NCBI GenBank assembly: GCA_010645155.1
Contig: CM021316.1
Coordinates: forward strand, 5,290,954-5,354,953
Direction: 5' to 3'
Source of the DNA: Tigriopus japonicus
Lineage: Eukaryota; Arthropoda; Copepoda; Harpacticoida; Harpacticidae
DNA length: 64,000 nt
This document shows, piece after piece, positions 26,201 through 36,693 of the stretch. Below the pieces are notes generated by a model, which was not told the DNA's origin, ran no database searches, and saw only the letters and a program-made list of their open reading frames with translations. The first letter of the stretch is position 1; each line of letters starts with the position of its first letter. The position numbers were made by a program, and so were the translations under genes.

Positions 26201-29200
26201 CATTATTTTCTCCAGTTTTCTTCATTTCGCAAGAAGGACTACCTACATACACACGGTATAGCCTATGATGTACGGTACAGTCTACATGAATACATACATA
26301 AGCTTGAGCTACAGAGGTAACACGCTTTCTGTAGTTGAGGGGTAAAAGACTTTTTCCCTCTTTTCGTTCGGGAAAGCTGCCCAAAATGGGCCATCAGGAA
26401 CGGAACGCAGGACTGGAATCTCGTCGAGCAAATGGGTCAAGGCTTCAAGGTGAAACGAACAATTTGAATAGCCAAACTCCACTTGTCAGACAAAACTCCG
26501 ATTTACTCAGACTTGTGTATGTAGTCACTGGTGTGGAGAATGGAAACAAAGCACAAGTGGCTAAAAACCTTCCGGTTGCTTGAAAAGAGCTCAGACACCT
26601 CTTGGAACTGGTAGAACTGTTGTGGAACGGACCACTTGGAGTTGATCCATTTCAAAGGGAAGATTTGCATTTTAAAAGAAAGTTACTTTTCAAAGCGTTC
26701 GTCATTAAAACTTTTTCCATCCGAAAATCGCTCTGAAAGGTTACTTAATAGAGCTTGATGATGAGATCTTGTTGATTTTCCCAGCCTCGATTACTTGAGG
26801 CCCAAACGAGGTGTGAGATCGGTTCCATTTCAATCATTTTCACCGACAAAGCGCCAAATGTTTCCATCTGGGATATCCATTAGCAGGAAAGAGAGTGAAC
26901 GATTCTGACCAAGATAGAAGTTCGGGAATTTCCGACTGTACTTCATTCATTCTTCCCTCTCACAAAGACTTGATCCATTGATATTTCAGTGAAATATATA
27001 ACCCTTTTAAACTAGAAACGGCGGAAAAAGTCGGCTCTCGACTGCTGTTTGTTGATGGAGGACTCATTAGAGCAAGATAGATGTCGATTCATCCCTATCC
27101 TTCACCAAAGAAGCCTAATCCGTTGCAAAAACCTTGGAAAGCTGCTAATCCTCGACGCTAGAGAGCTACATCGCTTGGAAGTGACATTTTATAAAGTTCA
27201 AATACTTTGCTTGCTTTAGAAGAGAACTGATACTGCTCATTTTAGAATGAAGTTCAAAGGGATATTTTTAATCACTAATCTTGCTTTTTATTGGAAGAAA
27301 GTCAACATGTCCATGTCCTTTCAATCAAAGCTTCGAATCCTTCACCATCTACCACATTGAGTTCGTATGAGCAAGTGTCAGAAGAGCGAGCGAGTATGTA
27401 CCGATCTTCTACGTAGGTGACGATCATTTAGCACTTGAACTCGTGCACGTTGCCAAACGTACAACTGGCCTAGAAGGAACACTATAAAGTATGTGTGTTG
27501 TGGGATAGTCGTCGTATATTTTGACTTATTTTGACTTCACGCGTGGAAAAATCACTTCAGAGAGTTGAGAAATCAATCGTCAGGCAAGTTCTTGTCTATT
27601 CCCAGTGCAGTAGCAGGCTGATATTGTGGGCATGTTCATGGCGGATGTATGTACGTACATGGGAATGAGTTTTGCCCTCACCGAAAAACCGATTTCTTTG
27701 GGGGGTAATTCTTTTCATCAGAGGGAAAGAGGCATCTAGAAAATTGGTTAAAGGAGAAAGACAAAAGACAGAGCCTCACTCACTTGCAATGATCGAGATT
27801 TGAAGTTTGCGCTTTTCCATCTTTTGAATATCATGACATTATCTGCCAAACATGTACCCTGACCTTGAGATCATGTCAACAACTTTTTGCACATCTTTTA
27901 CAGAACCCTCAGAGGTCCTTTGCGTTCGATGAGAATAAGTGTACGTACATTGCGATTTTTAGTCACAAATTCGAATGCCAGCATGTTTTGCACAAATGAG
28001 ATGATTTTACAGGACATCGTGACAGTTAGTGATAAGAACTTTTTGAAGGTATTTCATGCCATATTTTGTGTGCATAAAAATAAGAAAACGACCAATTGCA
28101 CAAAAAAAACTTTTTAAGGCACTTTAGAACTAAGTATTGCCTTACTAAACTTTTTTTTCAAGACTTCATCCGCCTTATATATCGCTAGCATTCCTGACGA
28201 CGATCTAAAGCTAACTCTTTTTGTAGAAGGTTTGATAACTATTTGGGTTTCTCTAATTCTAATTTTTTGGTATACGTTAATCTCACTCCAAAACTGAAAA
28301 ATACTACCTTCAAGCTCACTTTCAAGTCAAATGAGAAACATATTTATCCTACTTAAAATTTAGTCGGACATTGAAGGAATCCAATGGCTAATTTGGGAGT
28401 GATTTTCGAGCTTTTGTTACTCTAAGGAAGCTTTTGCACTGAGATTTAAGGGAGCGCAATTTCGACTCTGCCCTAAGGATTGATTTAGCTTGAAATTAAA
28501 ATATAAAAAGTTATAATGATGAATTTATTCACGGTTTATACTGGGGCATTTGTACAAATCGATGTACAGCGTCTGGTAGAGAGAAAGACGGAAGTGGTCT
28601 TACAAAAAAGGCAATACAAGGCAATATTTACCAAACGGACTAATCGATTTATATTCACCAAAATTGACCCTCTCATAAATAGTCTCGTCTGTTAGATTTC
28701 AGTCCTTCTTGACCTTATCGTCAACTTATAACTAACCATGAGTGTTTTAGGCTTTAACCTGAAAGCGTAAACGCTTGTATGTACTTCCTAAACATTAAAT
28801 TTTGGCGATAGACGGTTTGCCTGCAACAGTAGCTATGTTCATACTGAAATTTCATTCAGCGTCGACTAAACTATTGCAAAATGTCTCCCTATTGTTAATT
28901 ATAACTTTCTCTTTAACTTACACTTCTGATTTATATTCTTCCAACAGAAAGTTGTCAGGTTGTCCATTCTAAGTTCAAACAATTTGATTCAACCAGTAGC
29001 CCCAATGATTAATCGCAAATGGTCTTTCCATCCATATTATGAGGGATAAAATCAAATTGGATTTAAATGGAAAAAGCACGGTATGGAAATATTATTAATT
29101 CCCACGTGCCTTGTTACATCAGGCCGACAGATCCCGTCAACAAGTTATGCTAGGTAATCAAAAGAAAGAGAGTGGAACTTGGACACATAGGTATCACTCG

Positions 29201-32163
29201 AAATGCATAGCTGGACAAGGAAGTGAGTGAGTAACATGAATTTGAGATAAAGAGGGAGGGAGAAAGATGAGAACTATTTTATGAGCTCTTCACCCAAGTT
29301 CCAATGCTCTCAGGGTGATGAAATGTTGTTGTGGCTCGTGGCTGCACCCGAGTAGAGGTCCATTCGCCACAACCCAGTCAAAATTGTTATGACTTTGAAC
29401 TACTTGAACCCAAGTTTTCCGAGGGAGCGGATAAAATAGTAAGATGAATGGCCAATGGAACGAACAGAGAAGGTACATCCAGCTATCCACGACTTCATGG
29501 TTCAGGTAGAGATACCGATCTGAATTGGATGGACCACCGCCATAAACGCTTACATATAAGAAAAAGGGGGTGAAGAGGAGCTCGTAAATCATATTCTACC
29601 CATCAGATATTGATCTTCTCGAAGTTTCGATAGAAAGGGTTGAAAAAGCGGATTTCGTCGAGCTGTGAACGGGAGGAGTTTGAATGGTTACCAATTTGTT
29701 CCGAAGCTATTTAACTGGCTGGCTCGACTGAGATGACTTGGCAAAATACGAATGTTTGCCAGACTCCAAATTATGGCACTTGAGCAAAGACTTGGCTCTT
29801 TGTCGGTGGAAATTTGCAAAAAAGTCTCCGCCCGTTAAATAAACCTTCGTCAGACGAGGTGTTAGCGCTAGTATTGTCTTTCAGTGGCCCAACAAGTGAG
29901 TACTGACGCCATTGAGGAATGAGGCTCTTAAGCTAATTGGGTTTCTTCGAGTTAATCAGATTGAGTTGGTCCACAAAGGGCACGCAAAATAGGGGTGAAA
30001 AATTGCCCAGTGCACCCAGTCAATCGTTTACGCCATAAAAAAAGATAAATGCTGATGAGATTTTGAAATAAAAAAATCTAATGGAACACTTCAAAATAGT
30101 CATTGTTTAAAGCAGTCACTAAAGTTGACGAAATGTTCCTTTTTCAATGATTAATTTGAAATTTTTGGGTGGGTGTAGATTGTCTCGGGATAATCTTTGT
30201 TGACTTGTGAGGAGGCAATGATTTGTACGCTTATGTGTGTAGAAAGTATCTGAGGAGAAGGTCCTTCTCTCAGCTTATCATAAATGGATTTACAATAGAC
30301 GTAGATTGTTCACCATTTTCGTGTAGCTTGGGGTCAACCTCAATAAAAGTGGTGTTATTTGTGAGGCCAACAAATAAATATGGTATTGGCTGCTTTGGAC
30401 CAATTTTTGGATCAAGTATTTGTCTGAGAAATCTTCACTGTGAGAACAAAAACTTAGATTTGACCTTTGTAGATTTTAATGGTATAAATACTCAAAGCAA
30501 ACGAATCAAGTGGCGCTTTTTATATCGAGGTTTTTTTTTATCAAAATTGTATCAACCACTCATCTTAGGTTCAGATATTTTTACCAGTGCTGTAAATATT
30601 GATTAACCAGGCGAACAGTCGATATAGTTAAGGGTGACTAGAAACCAATATTGTTCCAAGTGGGCTCTCAAGTGGAACTATCTAAGCCGCCATTGTTCCA
30701 TTCCGAGCACTTGGAGCAATTTGGTCCATTTCGTGTAATGGATTGAATCGAATTATTTCTGCAAATAACAATCAGAACTCTAACAATTCTCCTCTACCGA
30801 AAGCTCATGAGGCTCGTAGAGCCAAGGGCAAAGTAAAGAGATGCAGGCAATTCCCTAAAAACATCAACGTAGCATTGGTAGTGCCAAGCTTCCTATATAA
30901 ACAATTGTGGCACATTGTAGGTTGAAAATGAGATCCAGAGACGCCTGGGAATGATAAGAAAAGCTTAACATTCGATGTCAATGCCCCATAAAGACTCGAC
31001 CCTTTCCAGTGCTCTTTATCGATAAGGTTTGATTGAATTTCCTTTCCTGTCTTTCCTTTTCCAATGGCTTAAGTTGTAACCCCGCATCCATGTTCGAGCT
31101 TGAAGACATTTGTTGCTTCCTCGTCTCTATTTGTTGTTCCAACCCGGACAAGTTTATGACCCGGCTGTCATAAATTTATGGCCATTTTTTCCTTGGGGCA
31201 TTGCGCTGAAAGAGTTTGATTGCGGCTCGGTAGTTCGAAGTCAAGACTGAAAATTTTGAGAAAAATTTCGTCATGTCACCCGTCTCAAATTGATGGGATG
31301 TGCTTGGTTGACAGAGCTGTTCCTTAATTTGAGTTGTATCTTTCAATGGAAGCACAATGCAAATAAACGCAGTATTTTTTTAGCAGAAAATACGCTTGAT
31401 TTGATCGTGGCAATGCAGTTTCCAGAGTGGTATGGGATCAGGTTGTTCCGTTTCCAGACCAACATGAACCAACAGACCCTTGAACTGATTTATGGGATTG
31501 CTCTGTAGCCCTTTCCACATTTTCCCCTCTAGGGATAGAAAGAGTTCTGGTTCAGGTCATCTCGGATTAAGTCAAACGAGACATCTGGACCGCAAATGTC
31601 AGGATTGCTCCTGGCTTCATCTTTTGTCGTTTCTGTTTTTTGAAACTGACTTTTCAATTGGGATTCGTGTTTGCGAGGGCGTTTTTGAAAGGAAAAAGGA
31701 ACACATTGGCACAAATCAGGCCCCGTATAGGACGTTTTTTTGGCTCATGCAAGCTCAGTAAAAGCAAAGTGGTTGTCTTGTCTCTGGTATTTTAGTGGAT
31801 AGGGTCCAGCGAATTTGGAACGACTCCCAAGACCCAAAAGGAAAGAGCAAGTACTAAGCATGGGCTGTAGTTTTTTTCTGCTTCCTCTTTTGGACCATTG
31901 GACCCAATGGTCCAAACAAGGAAGGGCTGGAAACCAGACCATGAAAAGATGTTGGTGTACTTATCCCGAACATGTGACCATTTGACATGAGAAATGTATC
32001 AATTAGTTGATAGTAATCCCGACTTGAGTACCTCAAAGGATTCTCAATGAAGGGGACGAATGATTTGAGCTTGCAGTGGGTGAATTGAAACCGCTCATTT
32101 ATTCTTTTAGAAGCGAAGGAGCCTCTCAAACCGATCCTCACCTCATATCGACGACCGACTAAA
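14232..32163. other. Long stretch without a supportable gene
   Basis: About 18 kb in which I find no splice-bounded coding sequence with recognisable protein features on either strand. Open frames are short and scattered. A locally GC-rich stretch near 22390–22600 stands out from its surroundings but has no convincing protein. Small unspliced or single-domain exons could be missed by eye, and part of this could be a large intron or 5' regulatory region of the gene starting at 32164. Confidence 0.5.
16235..16268. repeat. Microsatellite (CAA)n then (CCAA)n
   Basis: A run of CAA units passes directly into CCAA units. The valine-rich translation on the opposite strand is a by-product of this repeat. 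Confidence 0.9.
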
Positions 32164-32981
32164 ATGTACACAAAGTCAAGGCCATGCCGCCAAAGCCTGA
32201 GCATTATCCACGTCATCATCGTCAGACTCTGCATTCTCGCGGTGATCATCTCACATGGAATCCCCGTCGCTTCCACAACTCTCCTCGGCTTTGGCACAAG
32301 CGTTACAGCACAACAATCATCTCCACGGTGAGATCACCACCACCGATGTCTACGAACCAGAATTTGGACAGCACGTTAGCCGCCTCAGAGGGACCATGTT
32401 CTACGTGTGTCAGGGATCGTGTCTCTGCGGGACCGTCAATAACCGGGGCAAGGTCATCTATTGCTATGGTGACCTTGTCCCTCGTCAGGGCGAGTTATTC
32501 GCCGAGGGCACCGAGTCCAATGGGTCCACGACCAGTAAGGACCTCTTGGCAGCTCTTTTAGGGGCCTGGATAGTGGGCATCCTTGCATTGTGAGTTTCAA
32601 TCCTGTCTGTTACGTTGTCATCTCAACTGCATTTACGCAGAGTACCCAAATCAAACTTGGCTTCGAACTATGTTTGTTTATTCCAGGCTTATAGTTCTTC
32701 TCCTTATCCGTAAAAGTATCGTTTCCGTTAAGCACCACCTGGAGAAAGTCTCGGATCGGTTACCGGTTTATCACGATGACGATCTCTTGTCTCAGAATTC
32801 CACGACCTCACCCGGTCCCGGCCATGTCAAGGATACCACGTTGGATAGTGTGGTGGGTTTAGATGATGGCGATGGCGGTCGACATACCCCCTCTGGCGCT
32901 TTGGGATTTCAAAGTGGAAGTTTTAATGGAGGAGGAGGAGGCAGCGGCGTTGGCGTGGGCTCAGAGGTGGTCATGCATTGA
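32164..32981 (+). CDS. Unidentified small single-pass membrane protein (spliced)
   Basis: I do not recognise this protein. Two N-terminal models exist. Model A has ATG at 32164 after ACTAAA and exons 32164–32327, 32380–32589 and 32687–32981 (222 residues). It gives a basic start, a hydrophobic signal-like segment (VIIVRLCILAVIIS), and then a 52-nt GTGAGA...GTTAG intron that restores frame. Model B starts at ATG 32255 in the other frame, with an in-frame TGA upstream at 32243, no first intron and no signal peptide (209 residues). Both share a small cysteine-bearing ectodomain (FYVCQGSCLCGTV, then VIYCYGDLV), a hydroxyl-rich stalk, a transmembrane helix (LLAALLGAWIVGILALLIVL) and a basic stop-transfer (IRKSIVSVKHH), hence outside-to-inside topology. 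The TM codon TT|G is split by the 32590–32686 intron, which keeps frame. The cytoplasmic tail is acidic and then glycine-rich and ends at TGA 32979–32981. A possible donor after GAG at 32966 would link to either downstream 3' exon. Confidence 0.65.
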
Positions 32982-33398
32982 AACTCGTGATTAACCCAAC
33001 CCAGCAAACTACTGAGCGCTTCTGCTTCGTCTTACTCTTCCGCTCCTTCATATATTAACAACCGTCTGACTTGTTTTGCCACGTCTTTCTAATGTCTCTC
33101 CTTCCTAATACGCTTGTTCAAGACCAATGCGGAAAATAAGATTTGCTATCACATCCGGTCACTTCAACACGATTGTTTTTCCTCGTCCTTGCCTTGGTTC
33201 TTGGGGTGATATAATTTATGGGCTCATTTGTTCCTTCACTACTCCCTTCGAGTTCCCCTCCTCATGTAAAAAGCGACTTTGGATTATTTATATAAATCTG
33301 TTTGTGGTATCTAATTCTCGTTATTTCGAGTACGAAAGTCATTCATTATGACCAAACATTACAGATTCCATGACAGTTACCCTCACTTAAGAGGTAAA

Positions 33399-33404
33399 AA
33401 TAAA
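33399..33404 (+). promoter_or_regulatory. Polyadenylation signal AATAAA
   Basis: A canonical hexamer about 420 nt past the stop at 32981, consistent with a short transcript of the membrane-protein gene ending here. Confidence 0.4.
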
Positions 33405-33553
33405 AGCTAAAGCACCCGGCAATTAGCTTGAATCTGACAAAGTTCCCCCATCCCTTTTCGTTTGCGTTTCGTTCCTCGGTTCTTGCTCCATCCAGTCAGT
33501 TTTTCCGTTCTATTTTCTAAATCAGTTCTTTTCCTTTTTCTGTTTCATTTTAG

Positions 33554-33760
33554 ACTCGCACTGGGAAAATTGCTCCTGCAGCCACGCCCATGCCTTCATC
33601 CACTGCAATCCGCCCCTCTGCACCTTTTCTCTCGAATAATCATGACCCCCCCACAAAATTTCGGAATTCTTCTAATGTCAATCAAGCCCAATTTTCGTCC
33701 CCCAGATCTGGGACATTTTGGAACAAATTCAGACAAAGGATCAGAGAAACACTGCTCTAG
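33554..33760 (+). CDS. Candidate alternative 3' coding exon of the membrane-protein gene
   Basis: A pyrimidine-rich acceptor (ctgtttcattttag) precedes an open frame of 69 codons including the TAG stop at 33758–33760. The translation begins TRTGKIAPAATPMPSS, is proline-, serine- and asparagine-rich and ends in a basic, aromatic tail (SGTFWNKFRQRIRETLL). It is in phase 0, so it would join in frame to the possible donor after GAG at 32966. An AATAAA follows at 33808. The other two frames over this exon are also open for some distance, which weakens the call. It could be an alternative last exon, an exon of another transcript, or not coding. Confidence 0.35.
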   Translation, partial: TRTGKIAPAATPMPSSTAIRPSAPFLSNNHDPPTKFRNSSNVNQAQFSSPRSGTFWNKFRQRIRETLL

Positions 33761-33807
33761 GAAAGGAAGCGAAGGGGCGAAAAAATTTTACGATCAGTTC
33801 AAAGGCA

Positions 33808-33813
33808 AATAAA
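33808..33813 (+). promoter_or_regulatory. Polyadenylation signal AATAAA
   Basis: It lies 47 nt after the TAG of the candidate alternative exon ending at 33760, as would suit a transcript ending there. Confidence 0.35.
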
Positions 33814-34510
33814 GATCATGCAGACCAACTTGGACAGCATGTGTACGCAATCTGGCATGTGAATGCATTTTGCGGTGCAAAGTACGTCGTTTCCCATATC
33901 CACTGTTTCTTTCCCATTATTTTTTGCTTGGAGCATCAATTTTATCTCTCAAGTGTTCCATATCCCACTTTAATACTAGTATCCTTCCCCCAAAAAACAA
34001 CCGCGTCTATACCCTTTCTCTCACTGGATGATGATGCACCCTGTACAGAAGCATCGCTCTCTTTTGTAATTATGATTGAATTGACCGAAGCATATTGTTC
34101 AAAATCATGTCACAACAAACTCTACAAGACTCATTATTACTTCACTGACCAATTGACGAGTTAAAACATGTTGCTTGCCTTGCTTTTGATTGTGTGGTAC
34201 TTTTAGACTACCATTATTATTGCTATCATCATATCACCATCACCACAGCAATCACCATTGCAACTACATTACTATTGTACTACTTCAACAACGAACGACA
34301 ACAATGATGAGTACATGTGTGCATTGTGCTCTACAATAGCCACAATTTGCATGACCGTTACGCGGTTGCGTTGTACCTAGAATACCTTTCGAATCAAGGT
34401 AAGGACGAGGAACGCTCGTTTTCGAGGACGACATGACTTTCTTGATTGTGTCTTTCCGTCTCTTGTATCACTTCAAGTTTCCCAACAATTGCTTGGGAGC
34501 TTCTCGGCCT

Positions 34511-34540
34511 GTCAGTCCGTCCGTCTGTCTGTCTGCTTGT
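34511..34540. repeat. Short (GTCC/GTCT)n repeat
   Basis: Imperfect tetranucleotide units (gtcagtccgtccgtctgtctgtctgc) within the stretch between the candidate 3' exons. The rest of 33814–35397 shows no confident coding sequence. The frame starting ATG 35219 has a lysine-rich beginning (MQTSMMKSKEAPKSRAGM) but degenerates and lacks a good donor. Confidence 0.7.
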
Positions 34541-35397
34541 ATTTCTATTTACGCCCAAGCACCCATTGTCCCACGTTCCACACCTACGTGTTCCCAGAGT
34601 ACATACAACGAACAACAAGCGTACAGTAAACACTAAACATCCGATACAAGACAAATGATAGAGGAACTTTTGCCACAACAAATTGTTGGGTGTTCATACA
34701 AGTAGCCCTAGTTCTCCCTCTCTCTGCGATGTATTTGCTTACAGTTACAGTGGGTCAAAAAGCTTGCTCCCTCACCCTTCTGCGAAAATTCTCCACTTTA
34801 ATTCAAAGCAATATTGTTCATGAATGAGGGGTGATTTGAAATGATGCAAGGTAGCAAATTGATTTATGACCTGCTTGAATTCTTTTGTCAAATTGCCAAC
34901 TGGCCACTAAAGTGTGATCAAATCGGGGCATAAAGCAGGTATGCCACAAGTCATTTATCCAAATTATTCCCCATCTTGCCTCCCAGACGAAAATACGAGA
35001 AAGAAATGGGAAGAAGTGTTGTCCATTTATGATCGGATACAAATAAATGAGACACAACAACCTACACAAAATTGCGTGTTCCCCAACACCACACCTTGCA
35101 GACATTTTTGCTCGTTACAATGAATCCTTTCTTTCACAAGATATGGATCTTTCTATTTTTGCACATTTTTTCCAATTTTCTTTTTTGTTGTCCATTTTGT
35201 TTTAATTAACTCTCAATGCAAACATCCATGATGAAATCCAAAGAGGCCCCAAAGAGTCGAGCAGGGATGTCGAAAGCCAAAGCCATCTTTCCCTCATCTT
35301 CAACTATCCTCTTTCTGCGCTATTTACCCGCAAACCTCAATGCCAAGATTGTATTAAACTTCGTAATGACGGAACAATGTCGTTTTTTTCATTCCAG

Positions 35398-35640
35398 GAT
35401 CATCATGACTTGTTCAGTGAGGATGGCACACTCACACCGGATGGGTTCACGGATGAGTCTCCAATTCACATTGGTGTTCAGAGGCTGGCCAATCAGTCCA
35501 AAGGGGTCCCTGTGGAGAACCTCAAGAAAATGCGCCTCCACCGAAAAGATTTCAAGAAGGGTGGCGAAGCTCTCCGGGGTAAAAATGTCGTAGAGAATTT
35601 CCGAGTCAAGGAAAAGGACATGAAACGGACTATGAAATAG
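35398..35640 (+). CDS. Terminal coding exon of unknown gene, possibly alternative tail of the membrane protein
   Basis: A strong acceptor (cgtttttttcattccag) is followed by 81 codons including the TAG at 35638–35640. The translation opens DHHDLFSEDGTLTPDGFTDE, an acidic stretch, and passes through RLHRKDFKKGG to a basic end (VKEKDMKRTMK). The charged, soluble composition and the splice site make it the likely coding frame; the +1 frame (35216–35593) gives a poor translation. It is in phase 0, compatible with the possible donor at 32966, so it may be a long alternative cytoplasmic tail of the membrane-protein gene. An AATAAA at 36273 would end the transcript. I recognise no domain. Confidence 0.55.
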   Translation, partial: DHHDLFSEDGTLTPDGFTDESPIHIGVQRLANQSKGVPVENLKKMRLHRKDFKKGGEALRGKNVVENFRVKEKDMKRTMK

Positions 35641-36272
35641 GAGCCTTAGTGAACCGTGGCGAACTCAAATCCTCAAATACGAATGCACGTGTGAATGTGA
35701 GTGCACTCAATAATTCAGAAGGTGCTTCCTCCACTACTTGCTCTACATACAGCCATCGTCGTTGTCACTGCCCTCTAAGCTCAAGAAGTCATTGCTAGAT
35801 ATGACGGTGGGACGTCTTCGTTCCTTTGGACTCAGTTTCTAGCCTCAAACTTGTTCTAGTTCTCATCGAAGAAAGTGTCTGCATTCCAAGAAGACATCCT
35901 TTTAGAAGGGGAGGCACCGTAGCCAAATTGGACTTGCCTCATCGAGTTGATCGATCTCCTCGAGGACAATAGCAAAAAGCGACTCTGCAAACTATTTACA
36001 ACTAGATCCCATGTGTTCAAATTCAGTCCAAATTTATTTCTCGTCTTGCCAATTTAGCGTTCATTTAAGATTGGAATGAGCCTTCGTACTAACTTTCCAA
36101 AGCCAGCACTTGGTTCAGGTCGTGGAACTACTGCGAACGAACGTACGTACGTGCCCTCAACCACCAGTATCATTGCTGATAGATACCATTGCTACTCCTC
36201 CTACTCTCACTAGCGCTACTCTTTGTGTAATTTTAGAGATAAAATGATAACATGTTTTTACAACGGATAGGA

Positions 36273-36278
36273 AATAAA
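36273..36278 (+). promoter_or_regulatory. Polyadenylation signal AATAAA
   Basis: A canonical hexamer about 630 nt downstream of the stop at 35640 and before the nompC stop at 36694, so the two convergent genes probably end within the 1.05 kb between their stop codons. Confidence 0.45.
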
Positions 36279-36693
36279 ACTATTTTGACATTTCTTTGTT
36301 CAGTTCAAATGCCTTAGAGCAAAATATGTATTTGTCCATTAATTACCAAGAACAGCCTAAATACCCACAAAATTTTAAATAAATCCATGTCATGAAATGC
36401 ATACAGTACGTAGGTAGGTAAAGATGATCTCCAAATTATAGACTTATCATTGTACTCATTGTACATTAATTGTACATTTCCAGTGCGAAAGGAATCCTAG
36501 AACATTTTGCCATGAGATAATTATTTTTTAAAAATGGGGGCTTCTGAGTATTTCGTTGACGTTTAGTAGTAGAATGTGATATGCGACGAGGTACTCGTGC
36601 ATTTGAAAAACGTAAGTCTCCCAATAGCGGTGAGATCCAGAGAAAACCACATGCAAAAATAACCTAACTAAATACAAAAGAATATGTCATGGT

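Noticed and set aside
30223..30606. 127-residue plus-strand frame
   Set aside because: AT-rich sequence, no domain, and no splice or conservation argument.
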